A model generated the notes under the pieces. The model was given only the letters and a program-made list of their open reading frames with translations, was not told the DNA's origin and searched no databases. A program made the translations under genes and the position numbers. Below, piece by piece: positions 21,807 to 34,055 of a stretch of DNA of 64,000 nt (its first letter is position 1; each line of letters begins with the position of its first letter). The DNA is from Paroedura picta (Eukaryota; Chordata; Lepidosauria; Squamata; Gekkonidae): assembly GCF_049243985.1 (NCBI RefSeq), contig NC_135371.1, forward strand, positions 637,501-701,500, given 5' to 3'.

Positions 21807-22125
21807 GTAGAACGGCTGCTGCATTTCCTCTTCTTACTTCTTACATTTATTATAGGCCGTCCCTCTGCAGCCCTCATTGCGGGGTGGCGTAGAGCAAAAT
21901 ACGTTTAAAGTACAATTAAAACTACTAAAATTAACATTCAGTCTCCCACACTGAGTCTTGCTTTTAATTCCTCATAAGAGGGGGGGGGACGTAGGAGGAG
22001 ATCCTGAACCGGCAGGGGGGGCCCTTTTGCATCTTCAGTCTCCCCGGGATGGGAAATGTACCCGAGTAGCCAAAGGAGTGAGACAAGATGAGGAAGGAGT
22101 TTAATTGCTGTCCTGGTTATGAGCA

Positions 22126-22348
22126 ACAGCCTCTGATCTGGAGAACCTGGCTGATTCCCCACTCCTCCTCCTCCACATGCAGCCAGCTGGATGACCTTGG
22201 GCTAGTCACAGTTCTGTTGGAGCTCTCTGCCCCACCTGCCTCACAGGGTGTCTGTTGAGGGGAGAGGAAGGGAAGGAGATTGTCAGCCACTTGGAGACCC
22301 TTTTGGGTAGTAAAAAGTGGGGTGCAAAATAAAAGCTCTTCTTTTCCT
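22126..22348 (+). repeat. Sauria SINE
   Basis: CTCTGATCTGGAGAACC, CCAGCTGGATGACCTTGGGC, GGGTGTCTGTTGAGGGGAGA and AAAATAAAAGCTC. In V2R intron 4. Confidence 0.75.
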
Positions 22349-22487
22349 TCTCTCATCCCTCAAAAATACACCTGGAGCCAGTTAGTCCAAAACCTGGGTC
22401 AGGGGCTATTTTGTGGCTTTTCCAGTTCTACAAGCACCATCTCCTGTGCGACACCTTTTGGGTGATGCCCCTTGTCTTTTTGCCTAG

Positions 22488-22608
22488 ACCCTGACCAGAT
22501 GCACCACGAGGTGCCTCCCTGGTTTCACCAAGTTCATTCGGAAAGAAGATCCACGTTGCTGCTACGTCTGTTCCCCGTGCCAGGAAGGGACCATCTCTGC
22601 TCACGAAG
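22488..22608 (+). CDS. V2R exon 5 (cysteine-rich linker)
   Basis: Encodes LTRCTTRCLPGFTKFIRKED then PRCCYVCSPCQEGTISAHE, the nine-cysteine (NCD3G) linker that couples ligand domain to helices. The usual C..C.PG and CC..C.PC.EG pattern is kept. It has acceptor TTTTTGCCTAG and donor GTAAGG, and ends in phase 1. Confidence 0.87.
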
Positions 22609-23164
22609 GTAAGGCTCCCAGGAGAAAGCAGGGCTGGGCTGGGCAGGGAGGGGGAAGAGTCGGCCGGGCGTTGTCTACGGCTTAAAAAACAAGCAACACG
22701 TGTTATGTGACCCCTAATGCCTGAAGTGGGTGGGGGGTGGGGGGTGGGGGGACAGGCAGGAAAGAGGAACGTTCTGTATTCTGGCTTGGAGATGGCACGC
22801 ATCTGCACCTGCCAGTTCACAGAGAGTGGGACAATGGACCCGTGTTCAAATGTCTATGTCTCATTGTGTCTTACCTGGTTTACCTGCAGCTCAGCAGTCC
22901 ATTCCACTCGGTTTAAAATAAAACAACTGCATCTAACTCTGCTTACTGCTTGGATTTATTTATTTATTCTTCTATTTGTACCCTGCCCCTCCTGGCATGC
23001 CGTCTTGGGGCGGCTTCCAACATTATTATATAAAAACACACACAGGGTTATAATTTAAAACAATCAGGCCAACTGTGTAGGCAGGACACTTCCGAACATC
23101 CTGGTTTTCAGTGGGGGGGGTGAGATCTATATAGAACAGCCTTGTTTACCCCTGAAGTGAGGCG

Positions 23165-23235
23165 ATAGTGCAGAATATAGTGTGTATGTGTATATGCACA
23201 CACACACACATACATACACACACAAACACACAATT
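23165..23235 (+). repeat. TG/CA microsatellite
   Basis: Alternating TGTGTATGTG and CACACACACA runs in V2R intron 5. Confidence 0.7.
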
Positions 23236-23261
23236 AATTAACTCCCACCCATTCAGGAACC

Positions 23262-23323
23262 TAGAAGGGTTTCTAGGGCTGCCAGGAAACCCCTAGGTTT
23301 TACAAAGCCCTGGTTGAGAAAGC
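23262..23323 (-). repeat. end fragment of hAT element
   Basis: On the minus strand it reads CAGGCTTTCTCAACCAGGG, the terminus of the family at 43619-43944, followed by CTAGGGGTTTCCTGGCAGCC. Confidence 0.5.
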
Positions 23324-23376
23324 CTGGCATATAGGGACCCCAGGCGGAGTTTAACCCAAGCCATCCTGGTGTCCAT

Positions 23377-23460
23377 TGGCCTCAAGCAAATGTCTGGCGG
23401 AACAGCTGTTTCTTACAGGCCTTGCGGAACTGACTCTGGTCCAACAGAGCCCTTCGCCCT
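23377..23460 (-). repeat. L2-like LINE, C-terminal fragment
   Basis: Matches the 'TGGCGGA.GAGCTC..TTGCAGGCC' module of the copies at 34960 and 42990. Short and decayed. Confidence 0.45.
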
Positions 23461-25091
23461 TCCCTGAGATCATTCTGCCTTTTTTTCACATCTGCATTGG
23501 GAGTCAGCTCACTCCCCTGCCCCCCAGGGATCTGAGGGTGCATTTCCCCTGGGGTTTTTGAGAAACGCACTCCTGTCACACAGTCTTCCCTGAGCACATG
23601 CCGTGCCCCCCCCCCGGAAGTCACGTTTCCACCACCGACATAGTGCCGCAATCTCTGCTCATTGGCCAGTTTCAGGGGTGTGTGTGTGTGTGTGGGGGTG
23701 CCTTTTCAAATTGTAAGCTTCTTTCACTTCCAGGTTTTCATTTTAGTGGAAGGTTTTGCTGCCTTCACTTTATCAAAGCTGCAGTGTTACTTAAGCATTT
23801 AATTTTTTTAAATAAGGGGTTCAGCATTAGAATGACAGAGAAGCCTTTCCTTGTGGATCTGCTCCAGCCACACACACCCTTCCTCCTCCTGATGTCGGCA
23901 CAGTTGTTTTTTTTGGGGGGGGGAGAGAGAAAGGCTCCCAAGAGCTGCCATCTGTCTTTCCCTCCCCCCTCCCCCCTCCCATCTTGTCAATCTCTTTTTT
24001 AAAAATTACGGGTACTCAGCACAGTTTCCTGTTTTTTAAAAACTATTCTAGTAAGGCATCGCTTTGTTCCCTTCATCACTTCCCTGGTTTAAGAAAACAA
24101 ACAAACATGGGAAGCTTTAGGTGGTTTTTTCTGAGCTTTCAGCTTCTTCAGTGGCTTAGGTGGGAGGGAAGCAGCCCAGACACAAAGAGGTTGTGAGTTC
24201 AATTCTGGCTTTGGACAGCAATGTTTTCCCATCACAGAACGGACAAAACCTCCCCGCTCCCCCTTCCCCCTCCCAAGTTCTGCATGCTGATTTTGGTTGA
24301 TTCAGTTCAGATGTTTTGGCTGTACACTAAAATAAGTCAGCCCTGACTTTTGAACTGTTTCTATAATGAATGACAAAATATCTCCCAAGCAATCAGCAGT
24401 AAGGTCAGCTTCAACAGAAAGCATTCGGTGTTACAGAACATCTAAATCTCATTCATAATTGCTGTGGCTTACTTGAGGAAGTTGTAATACGAATCTTTTA
24501 GGGAACTCCCATGAGAGGGGCTGATATCTGGAGGTTTCCTCTCTTGTTGTTTATTACAGAAACTGTTCTGTGCAGTTCAAAGCAGAAGCTGTTCTATAAA
24601 ATTATAAGGCCAGGACATTCCTATGCTTATGTTATTGAATCACATTGAACTCTGTGATAATTCTGTCCCTAAGATCCACACATAACCCCACAAAATTATT
24701 ATAAAAATGTAGCGATTGTTTTTCACAGCGGATGCTTCTTTCTGGTTCAGCATACAGCAGCTTCATTTATTCGGATTCCAGGACAGAATTTGTGTCTCAT
24801 TGTCAGAGCCTTGCTAACTAAGATCTGCTTTAGGTCTAAGATCTGCTGTAATCAGAATGGGGTCCGGGGCATCCCCAGTGAACTTGGGGCTCTCCCCCTC
24901 CTGTGTCTCACCCTCATCTCTTTGGGGTCATCTAAAGTGTCACACTGAAATAGGGTCTTAATGGAGAGTAATGTTGGCAGAGTTTAAAAGAGGGGCAAAG
25001 CACTAACTGCTTAAAGAATAAAATAGTTTTATTAAGTGAAACAATTTTGTAACTAAGAGAGGAGAAAAGAGTCCTAACTGTCACAGTCAAA

Positions 25092-25283
25092 GTAGTTCAG
25101 CTGTGGAATGGGCTTCTAAGGAGGTGGGGGCTCCCCCTCACTGGCGGTCTTCAAACAGCGACTGGACAGGTAGTTATCCTGGATGCTTAAGGCTGATCCT
25201 GCATTGAGTAGGGGGTGGGACTAGATGGCCTGTGTGGCCCCTTCCCACTCTATGACTCTATGGTTCTATAATTGTTCTTCTTT
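25092..25283 (+). mobile_element. CR1 3' tail
   Basis: GGAATGGGCTTCTAAGGAGG, CTCACTGGCGGTCTTCAAAC and the terminus GGGACTAGATGGCC...CTATGACTCTATGGTTCTAT. In V2R intron 5. Confidence 0.8.
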
Positions 25284-25326
25284 GTTAAGTCTGTGAGTCT
25301 GTGACCACAAAGTTCTTAGAAAACAG

Positions 25327-25602
25327 AGCTAGTTTGGTGTAGTGGTTAGGAGTGCGGACTTCTAATCTGGCATGCCAGGTTCGAATCTGCGCTCCCCCAC
25401 ATGCAACCAGCTGGGTGACCTTGGGCTCGCCACAGTACTGATAAAATTGTTCTGACCGAGCAGTGATATCATGGCTCTCTCAGCCTCACCCACCTCACAG
25501 GGTGTCTGTTGTGGGGAGAGGAATGGGAAGGCAACTGTAAGCCGCTTTGAGCCTCCTTCAGGTAGAGAAAAGCAGCATATAAGAACTTCTTCTTCTTTTA
25601 TT
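25327..25602 (+). mobile_element. Sauria SINE, near full length
   Basis: Head AGTTTGGTGTAGTGGTTAGG and GGTTCGAAT supply Pol III A and B boxes. Then CAGCTGGGTGACCTTGGGCT, GGGTGTCTGTTGTGGGGAGA and AGCATATAAGAACTTC. One of the best-preserved copies, in V2R intron 5. Confidence 0.88.
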
Positions 25603-26017
25603 GAGACAAACCAAACACTGAACAATGACTAGGGAAGAACACAAAGTTATACACATTCGTGGCAACCCACCAAGGAACCTGACTGGTCCTTAAGTCAATA
25701 GCAACCAGAGTCTATGATTGGCTACACTTCCATCCCTCCATTTGAATAGTGATTGGCGTTAGCACTGTTGAGCCCACATCCATAACATTCTTCATCTGGA
25801 GGCAAGCAGGGAGGAAGTGGGTTCCAAGGAACAGGAAGTCTCCAATTGAGCCAATCAGGACACAGGAGCAAATTATCTGAGAAATACCAGGGAATTCCTG
25901 ACCTACGCATCTCCTCCGATGCCCCCTGCAGCCTATTCTTTACGTATCCTGTTGACCATGCACACCACAGACCTTGCATCTCCCAACAAGTAACTGGATC
26001 TTTCTTGTGCTTTCCAG

Positions 26018-26928
26018 ACGCAGAGCATTGTGTGAGGTGTCCAGAAGAGGCGCATCCAAACGAGGACCGAACTCAGTGTGTCCCCAAGATGATAACCTTC
26101 CTGGCTCATGAGGAGCCCCTGGGGATCCTCCTCGCTTTCTGTGCCCTGTTCCTAGCCCTCCTCTCAAGTCTTGTTTTAACCCTGTTTGTCAAATTCCTAC
26201 ACACTCCGGTGGTCAAAGCCAACAACCGAGACCTCACCTACATCCTCCTCACCTCCCTCCTGCTCTCCTTTCTCTCCTCCTTTCTGTTCATTGGCCAGCC
26301 AAGGAAGGTGACCTGCCTTCTCCGACAAACAGCCTTCAGCACCATCTTCTCGGTCGCCGTCTCTTCCGTGTTGGCCAAGACCATCACTGTGGTCATGGCC
26401 TTCTTGGCCACCCAGCCAGGAAACAGGATGAGGAGATGGCTGGGGAAGAGTCTGGCAAACTCCATCGTCCTTTCTCTTTCTGGCATTCAAATTGGTCTCT
26501 GCATTGTCTGGCTGGGACTCTTCCCCCCCTTCCCGGAGTCCGACACGCACTCCTTTCCGGAAGAGATCACCCTGCAGTGCAATGAAGGGTCCGTCGTCAT
26601 GTTTTATGGCTCCCTTGGCTACCTGGGCCTCCTGGCTGCCATCTCCTTCGTGGTGGCTTTCCTGGCCAGGAAGCTGCCCGGGGCCTTCAACGAGGCCAAG
26701 CTGATCACCTTCAGCATGCTGGTCTTTTGCGCTGTTTGGGTGTCCTTTGTACCCACCTACCTGAGCACGAAGGGGAAGTACATGGTGGCCGTGCAGATCT
26801 TCTCCATCCTGGCCTCCAGTGCTGGCCTCTTGGGCTGCATCTTCCTCCCCAAATGCTACATTATTGTCCTCAGGTCTGACCTGAACAGCAAGGAGCAGCT
26901 CATGATTACAGTGAGAGATCCCGCATGA
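26018..26928 (+). CDS. V2R exon 6 (seven-transmembrane domain)
   Basis: Opens [20 protein letters not shown] and then seven hydrophobic segments. Family signatures are [20 protein letters not shown] (first loop and TM2), KTITVVMAF (TM3 end), [20 protein letters not shown] (TM6) and [12 protein letters not shown] (TM7 end). It stops after a short tail ITVRDPA at 26926-26928. No internal break in 302 codons, which argues that inactivation in exon 3 is recent or an artefact. Confidence 0.93.
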
Positions 26929-27419
26929 TTTCCCGCATGATTTACGATTCAGACTTTGGCAGTCTACTTCCAACCTACCCCTGATGGCAACAATGCATTG
27001 GTTTGGGGGTTTTATTTACTTGACTGACTAGGGCCCTTTTCCTGCTTGCTCGGCTTCCCACCCTACTAGCTTGCCCCACCTACAAGGTTGAACCAAAGTT
27101 TGAATGCTGACTCAGTACTTCTGCCTCCTCCCCGGGACGTAGCAACGATACCTGACGAATTAACAAGAGAGAATCTCTCTCTCTTTCTTGGGGAACCGTA
27201 GGCACAAATCAGATCCATAACAAATGTCTTCCTCACCTTTCTCCCTCATATGATCCAAAGTGGGTCACGTCATTCTCCTGTCCTTTGTTTTATCCTCATG
27301 AAAATAACCTTTTGGTTGGCATCGTTTAAATATGCAAAGGTGGTGCAGCACCAGCCGCTTAAAGAATACATCACTTCATTGAGAAGAAAAACAACATTGT
27401 ATAGGGGGGAGGGGGAGGG

Positions 27420-27480
27420 AATCATGGAATCATAGTTGGAAGGTACCTCCAGGGTCATCTAGTCCAACCCCCCCCCCCAA
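27420..27480 (-). repeat. CR1 3' terminal fragment
   Basis: Antisense CR1 end: AATCATGGAATCATAGTTGG then GGTCATCTAGTCCAACCCC. Confidence 0.7.
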
Positions 27481-27532
27481 AATGCACGAAACAGAATCAT
27501 AGAAAGAGAGAGAGAATCCTTACAGTCTAATT

Positions 27533-27668
27533 CAGGGGTAGTCAACCTGGGGTCCTCCGGATGCTCATGGACTACAATTCCCATAAGCCCCTGCCAGCAA
27601 ACGCTGGCAGGGTCTCATGGGAATTGTAGTCCATGAACATCCAGAGGACCCCAGGTTGACTACCCCTG
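27533..27668. mobile_element. hAT-like foldback MITE, full length
   Basis: 136 bp, starts CAGGGGTAGTCAACCTGGGG and ends CCCAGGTTGACTACCCCTG. Perfect 8-bp target duplication GTCTAATT at 27525-27532 and 27669-27676. This is the cleanest copy of the family and sets its boundaries. Confidence 0.92.
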
Positions 27669-28261
27669 GTCTAATTGACTAACTTCTTCTGGAGGCAAGC
27701 AGGGAGGAAGTGTGCTCAGAGGAAGTCTCCGGCTGAGCCAATCAGCACCCAGTAGTGTATTTGAAAAATATCAGGAAGTTCCTAACCTAACTATGCTAAA
27801 TGCACATCTCTTCCAATGCCCCCTGCAGGGCATCCTTAATCCAACAATGTGCTCTTCACTCTGAATCTGCTATGCTCCAGATGTTGGAAGCCAAAGACAT
27901 GTTGGGGAATTGGGCAGCAGGGGTGCTGCATCAGCTGCCGTTCCACCTTCTAACACGCCACTGTATCTTGTGGTCATTCATAAACATAAAACGTCTTCAT
28001 TTTTCCCTTTTATGAAATCTTCAGCAAAGTTCAGGCCAAGCTCCTTGCTCTCTTGCTGGCCTATGTGAGCACGTTTATTCATTGATTTGATTTCAAGACC
28101 ACCCTTCCCTGCAAGCGGTTTACAATAAAACACAGTTCAAAACAATTTTAAAACAGTCCCCCCTTCCCAAACACCCATGACTACTCAAGCTGGAGGTGAT
28201 ACAAAACAAGGTGGTCTGAAACAAAGAGGGGGGGGGACAAGAAGGAGGAGGGAGACCCGTA

Positions 28262-28345
28262 TCTTTTCAGCAGCCCTGTCAACTGAGTGCCTGGCAGGAG
28301 AGACTGATGCTTTACAGGCCGTGCGGAACTCTGAACGCTACACTG
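28262..28345 (-). repeat. L2-like LINE scrap
   Basis: GAGTGCCTGGCAGGAGAG and TTTACAGGCCGTGCGGAACT match the C-terminal module of the L2-like copies elsewhere in the window. Confidence 0.4.
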
Positions 28346-30333
28346 CAGGGCTGTGTGGAAACGGCTGAAGTGACGGGCTTAGTCATTCCGGGGATCAAGG
28401 GAAGACCTTCGTCCAGGTGGGCAGTCCCCAAAGGCTGTCTTCTAAGATTTTTTTATTTGAAATCAGTCTAATCACACTTGATAAGATAAAAACATGTAAT
28501 AACAATACAAAAAAGAAAACCAACTTGCAGATGTCAATGACATCTCTTAGCCTGCCTAAAAAATAAAAGTAGTGACACCCAGGTTCTCACAAGTATGTGG
28601 GACACATTCCTTCTCCAGAGCTCTTTAATCCATCCCCTCACCCCTTACCCCTCCCAAACACACACACACACACCTTCCCTCCCCACTACCCCCTCCTCTC
28701 TCTCCTTCCCTCTTCCTTCCCCGACCTACTCCCCAGCATCTCTCCCCCCCCCCCCCGCACAAAAACACACCCAAGGCATCCTCCCCTCTCCCTCCCAGGA
28801 GGGACTCTCCAGCCTGGAGGGCAACTTCTAAGTCTGCGCTGCCCCCACCCCAGCCCCAGGGGTTTCTGGGTCGATGCTTCAGCCTCTGCTACCTGCGCAG
28901 CCTCCACCCCAGTTCAAGGTCTGCAGGGTGAGCAACTCCGCCTCCACCAGCCTCACGGCCTCCCCCCTCCCCTCCCCTTTGCAGCGGCACTGACTCACCT
29001 GGCTGCCCCATGGCCCCGTGGATGCCCAGGCCTCCTCAGGCAGCGTGGCGGGGGCCCATGCTGCCCACGTGCCCTGCAGCTGCCCCGGCCTCTTCTGGCG
29101 CAGTCCCCGGGGCGGGGCTGTGGACGTCAGGTCAGTACCCATTTCCGTCCCGGGGCCACGCCAGAAGATGTGTCCCACATCTATAAAATACAGCTCCTAA
29201 GAGTCTAAACAAAAGGCTTCCGGAATGAGTCAACAGTCTCACAGAAATCAAATCTGCGAGATTAACTAAACCCAATTACGGCAACCCACACGGCCATACC
29301 CAAACCTCCTCAATTCTTTCTTTCTCGCAATACAGCTCGTGGAGTGGAGACAAGAACTGCGAGGATTGCCTGGCAGGCAGGCAAGGGGCGTCTGGGGGTG
29401 GTCTGCCATCACCTGCTTCCGTGTCCCCATCTTGGCATTCCTGGGAGGTCTCCCATCCCAATACTAGCCAAGGGGAACCCTGCTTCACTTCAGAGATCTG
29501 ATAGGATCGGGCTCCCCTGAGGTATCCATAGGGGCCCAAAAGCATCTATTCTGCCTCTTCTGATAGCCTGACCCAAGTACTTCCCTGAACTTAGATGACG
29601 GTCCCCCTAGAAGTCCATGTATCAAAACTATCTTTTTCTGCAGCGATCTCTCCAGGGTTTAAGAAGCACAGTCCGCCTTTTCACCTTCTTCACAGACACA
29701 GCTGCCAGGCAATGGTTCAGGACGGTAACTGCAGCACCAGGTAGTTCAACTGATAAAGTTAGAGAATGATGCAGCGAAATATATTTAGCATGAGAAACAT
29801 GGCCAAAGTTAATGAAGAAACTGTTTCTTCCTCCCCGAAAACACCAGAAATCGAGGGCATCCGATGCAGCTGTGGGCTACGAGATTCAGGACCAGCAAAA
29901 AGAGATATTTACACCACGAGGAGCGAAAATGTGGAACTCAGAAGATGTAGTGATGGCGACAGGCATAGGTAACTTTGGAGGGTGAAAGTGTTCTCTCCCG
30001 TTAAAAGAACCATTATGGGATAGTTTCTACCTCTGCAGATGCTGAATTCTACACACAATTCCCCACACACAGGGCCTGTTAGTAACTACTCCTCATGCAG
30101 ATACCTTTCCATGTTAAAAGTGGTGAGCTGAAATTTCTCAGAGATTAGTTTTGTGTAATGCCTCTTGAGAACTGCTTGTCATCTAAAAATGTGAATTAAA
30201 GATGTTAGCTGGTCATAATATGTTGATGCCAATAGCAGAGAGGCTGGAGATTACTCTCAACTTGTACATTTCCTCATAAGATTATGGAAAGGAAATGTTT
30301 TTCATAATGTTGTACATGTCAGAAACTGTTAGA

Positions 30334-32267
30334 TTAGCAGACAGTCTGAAGTAGTGAGTAGTGGTTTTTCTGATGCTGTAGAAGACATCCACTCAACCTG
30401 AATCTCTTTCTGCACAGTGTGCATTCAAAAGGTTTCTCCCCTGTGTGGGTTCTCTGATGTTCTTGAAGATGGCCACTCTGACTGAATCTCTTTCCACACA
30501 TGGAACATTCAAAAGGTTTCTCACCTGTGTGGGTTCTCTGATGCTGTTGAAGTGTGCCACGGTGACTGAATCTCTTTCCACACACTGAACATTCAAAAGG
30601 TTTCTCCCCCGTGTGGGTTCTCTTATGCTGTTGAAGAGTCCCCCTCTCAATGAATCTCTTTCCACACAGTGGGCATTCAAAAGGTTTCTCCCCTGTGTGA
30701 GTTCTCTGATGCTTTTGGAGAGTGCATTTGTAACGTAATCTCTTTCCACACACTGAGCATTCAAAGGGTTTATCCTGTGTGTGGGTTCTCTGATGCTCTT
30801 GAAGACTGTGATTCTGACAGAATCTCTTTCCACACATTGAGCATTGAAAAGGTTTCTCCCCAGTGTGGATTCTCTGATGCTGTTGAAGACTGCCATTTTG
30901 ACTGAATCTCTTTCCACACTGTGAGCATTGAAAAGGTTTCTCCCCTGTGTGAGTTCTCTGATGTTGCTGTAGTGTGCCACTCTGACTGAATCTCATTGCA
31001 CACACTAAGCATTCAAAAGGTTTATCTCCTGTGTGGGATCTCTGATGCTTTTGAAGATTCTTACTCTGACTGAATCTCTTTCCGCACACCAAGCATTCAA
31101 AAGGTTTCTCCCCTGTGTGGGTTCTCTGATGCTGTTGAAGACTGCCACTCTGACTGAATCTCTTTCCGCACACTGAGCATTCAAAAGGTTTCTCCCCTGT
31201 GTGGGTCCTCTGATGCTTTTGAAGATTCGCACTCTGCCTGAATCTCTTTCCACACATTGAACATTCAAAAGGTTTCTCCCCTGTATGAATTCTCTGATGC
31301 CTCTGAAGATGGCCACTATGACTGAATCTCTTTTCACAGACTGAGCACTCAAAAGGTTTCTCCCCTGTGTGGGTTCTCTGGTGCTGCTGAACATGGCCAA
31401 TATGACTGAATCTCTTTCCACACACTGAGCATTCAAAAGGTTTCTCCCCTGTGTGGGTTCTCTCATGCTCATGAAGATGGTGACGCCAACTGAATTTCTT
31501 TCCACACACTAAACATTCAAAAGGTTTCTCCCCTGTGTGGGTTCTCTGATGCTGTTGAAATTTGCCACTCTCACTGAAATACTTTCCACACCATGAACAT
31601 TCAAAAGGTTTCTCCCCTGTGTGAGTTCTCTGATGCTGTTGAAGAGTGCAACTCCAACTGAATCTCTTTCCACACACTGAGCATTCAATAGGTTTCTTCC
31701 CTGTGTGGATTTTCTGATGCTCTTTAAGTTGGTGACCCCAACTGAATCTTTTTCCACACACTGAGCATTCAAATGGTTTCTCCCCTGTGTGAATTCTCTG
31801 ATGCTGTTGAAGATGGCCACTCTTATTGAATCTCTTTCCACACTCTATGCATTCAAAAGGTTTCTCCCCTGTGTGGGTTCTCTGATGCTGTTGAAGATGG
31901 CCACTCTGACTGAATCTCTTACCACACACTGAACATTCAAAAGGTTTCTCCCCTGTGTGGGTTCTCTGATGCTGATGAAGAGTGAACCTGTGACTGAATC
32001 TCTTTCCGCACACTGAGCATTCAAAAGGTTTCTCCCCTGTGTGAGTTATCTGATGCTGTTGAAGATTGCCACGCCGATTGAATCTCTTTTCACACAGTGG
32101 GCATTCTAAAGGTTTCTCCTCTCTGTGTTTTCTTTGGTGCACAAAGCTGCCATCCTTCCTCTTAGGACTGCTACGATTCCTGGTGTTCTCTTCCAAGTCT
32201 TTATTTTTAATGCTGTCTGTCAGTTGCTGATGAAGTTCCTCACCCTCCTCATTCCTCTGATCACCCC
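30334..32267 (-). CDS. ZA zinc-finger exon: 21 C2H2 fingers
   Basis: Last exon of SCAN-KRAB-C2H2 gene ZA, a predicted nuclear DNA-binding repressor. After a linker ([14 protein letters not shown]...[12 protein letters not shown]) there are 21 tandem C2H2 fingers of the [22 protein letters not shown] type. The canonical TGEKP linkers occur throughout except a few variants (TGKKPI, TGDKPF, TQDKPF). All 21 keep both cysteines and both histidines. The last finger ends HQKNH, then a short tail and a stop at 30334-30336. Base-contact positions (-1, 3, 6) vary from finger to finger, for example Q/H/Q in finger 3, W/H/E in finger 8 and Q/N/K in finger 11; position 6 is mostly Q. The acceptor TTATTCCAGCAG ends at 32268. 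The phase fits the KRAB exon directly. Fingers 2-4 correspond to fingers 8-10 of ZB. Confidence 0.92.
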
Positions 32268-32818
32268 CTGCTGGAATAAGCAGAGAGATCCTGTTAGCCT
32301 TAAGATACCTCCCCCCCCCAGACACACACACATATACCAGGAACCACAGCTGACCTCTTGCCCAGAAGGAGTTTCTGGGCCTCCAGATTTCAGGCCATCA
32401 CAAAACGTCCCTCCCCTGTGACTCAGTGGGCTGAAGCAAGGTTGCCCAGAAGGGAATCAGACCCCCCCCCCATGGCTATTTCTCACCTGTTCCCTTGACC
32501 TAACCATGAAGGTGTTATGTTCCATTTCTAGCTCATGTCGATTTGGTTGTTTTCTCCTGGGCTTGGGTTCTACTCCTCGAAGGTGCCCCTCCCTCTTTGA
32601 TGCATCCGGCTTTCCCCTCCTCATTCATGCCTGAAGGCTTTTGCTGTGTAAATCCTTATCAAGTGTCCCAGAGAAACATGTATAGCAATCTCACTGCCTG
32701 CCTACCAGCTACACAAATGGCCTCCTGTTTTCACACTGTTGTAGATCAAACAAATGCACTCTCAGAAAAAAGCCTTGCACCGAAAAGCTGGTTGTTAGTG
32801 GGTGTGGGGCCAGAGGGT

Positions 32819-33088
32819 ACAGCCAGTTTGGTGTAGTGGTCAGGAGTGCGGACTTCTAATCTGGTGGGTTGGTTTTGATTCCCTGCTCCCCCACATGCAG
32901 CCAGCTGGGTGACCTTGGGCTCATCACAGCATTGATAAAACTGTTCTGACCGAGCAGGAATATCAGGGCTCTCTCAGCCTCACCCACCCCACAGGATGTC
33001 TGTTGTGGGGAGATTGGAAGCCGCTTTGAGATTCCTTTGGGTAGACAAAAGCAGCATATAAGAACCAACTATTCTTCTTCTTCTTCTG
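32819..33088 (+). mobile_element. Sauria SINE
   Basis: Head CAGTTTGGTGTAGTGGTCAG, CAGCTGGGTGACCTTGGGCT, GATGTCTGTTGTGGGGAG and an AGCATATAAGAACCAAC end with TTCTTCTTC tail. Nearly full length. Confidence 0.87.
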
Positions 33089-33404
33089 GCTTGGGATCCT
33101 GACAGGATCCTTTCCAGATCAGAGGCAGAGTGGGTGGCGGTCATCCCTGCCAGGGGGAAGGGTGTGTGAAAAAGGCTGGCAACAGAGAAGTGAGGATCCG
33201 GCCCCTTCCAGAGTCCTCCTGAGGGCCTCTCCCATCCCCTTTGCCTCAGGCCAGGACACCTTCTCTGGCTTGGCTGGTGGCCACAATTCTGGCCTCAGTT
33301 TCCCCTGGGCAAACACACACAGACCCACGAACACAGGAGGCTGCCTCACCCTGAATCAGGCCTTGGCCCACTGCAGTCAGTTTTCTCTACCCAGAGTGGG
33401 AGCC

Positions 33405-33960
33405 GCTCAGCTGTGCCTCACGCCGAGGTCTTTCCAGTAATAAAGCAGAGTCACCATCCAGCCCCACTCCTCACTCACTTCAAGGCCCGCTGCTGCCCTT
33501 AATACCAAGGCCTTGAACCACGTCCCAATCTCCACCAATAGCCAGAGGAGCTGCTGGCGGGCAGGTCGGATCGGGCCCCTCCACGGGGTCTCCGTAGGGA
33601 CTCCTGGAGCATTCTGCATGAACTCCGGTTTCCAGATGAGGGTCGAGGGTAGCCCCATGTAAAACAAGCGGCAGTAATCCAGCCTGGGGGTGAGCACTGC
33701 ATGGATCACTGCAGCTAGGTGGGAGAGACCTGGCGAACTACATTTGTGCCCTGCCCCTCCATTGATAGGGAGGCTTTGAAGGTCACCCCCAGGCTCTTGA
33801 TGGTGCGCAAAGGTGTTACTTGCTCTCCGTCAAGGCAGGGGGGGGCACCCTTCCTCTTTGGGCCCCTCTTTCCCCACCCAGAGGACTTCTGGCTTGGAGG
33901 GACTGAGCTTCAGGGGAACCTGCCGGAGCCATCTTGCCACGGCCTCCAGACATGACCTCC
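33405..33960 (-). repeat. L2-like LINE fragment (end of reverse transcriptase)
   Basis: The minus strand encodes MIHAVLTPRLDYCRLFYMGL then PSTLIWKPEFMQNAP, resembling the SRLDYCNALLYGLP...LQLVQNAAAR region of L2-type LINEs. The part upstream on that strand (33728-33960) looks like the same element. Broken and old. Confidence 0.55.
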
Positions 33961-33981
33961 TACCTGGTCCCTTCTAAGTCG

Positions 33982-34055
33982 AGATGCTGGGGATCGAACC
34001 CGGGACCTCCTGCAGGCCAAGCAGAGGCTCTGCCAGTGAGCCAAGACCCCTCCCC
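33982..34055 (-). repeat. tRNA-Ala-like SINE
   Basis: The minus strand reads like a decayed tRNA-Ala: an A-box region TGGCTCACTGGCAGAGC, an anticodon-arm-like CTGCTTGGCCTGCAGG, a B box GGTTCGATCCC and an acceptor-like CAGCATCTC. It is not a functional tRNA because its acceptor stem does not pair. The same copy sits at the same place in ZB (46531-46609), so it predates their duplication. Confidence 0.6.

Larger units (their letters stand above)
17439..26928 (+). pseudogene. type-2 vomeronasal receptor (V2R), six exons, one frame break
   Basis: A class C G-protein-coupled receptor of the vomeronasal V2R family, which detects peptide or protein pheromones in vomeronasal neurons. Exons: 17439-17659, 18448-18739, 19876-20705, 21579-21806, 22488-22608, 26018-26928. 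All have consensus GT/AG borders, and all junction phases agree. Domain order is signal peptide, Venus-flytrap ligand-binding domain (exons 1-4), cysteine-rich linker (exon 5) and seven-helix domain (exon 6). Total length is about 865 codons, normal for the family. The only defect seen is in exon 3: its 830 bp is one short of a multiple of three (831), so the frame meets TGA at 20155-20157 and family similarity resumes in another frame just after. It is therefore a young pseudogene, or a sequencing or assembly error. Introns carry several Sauria SINEs and CR1 pieces. Confidence 0.88.
26929..30333. other. intergenic DNA between V2R and ZA
   Basis: Holds a CR1 tail (27420-27480, minus), a foldback MITE, an L2-like scrap (28262-28345) and simple runs. 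Around 28800-29160 there is a GC-rich stretch with no recognisable exon. I see no clear polyadenylation signal for either neighbour. Confidence 0.45.

Noticed and set aside
28595-29208. 203-residue open frame on the plus strand
   Set aside because: Proline and leucine low-complexity translation of pyrimidine-rich DNA; no similarity or splice context.
30393-31841. Second-frame proteins over the zinc fingers ([14 protein letters not shown] repeats)
   Set aside because: Periodic shadow of the finger repeat in another frame, recurring at both ZA and ZB.
33982-34055. A functional tRNA-Ala gene
   Set aside because: A and B boxes are present but the acceptor stem does not pair, and the same relic is repeated in ZB, so it is a SINE.
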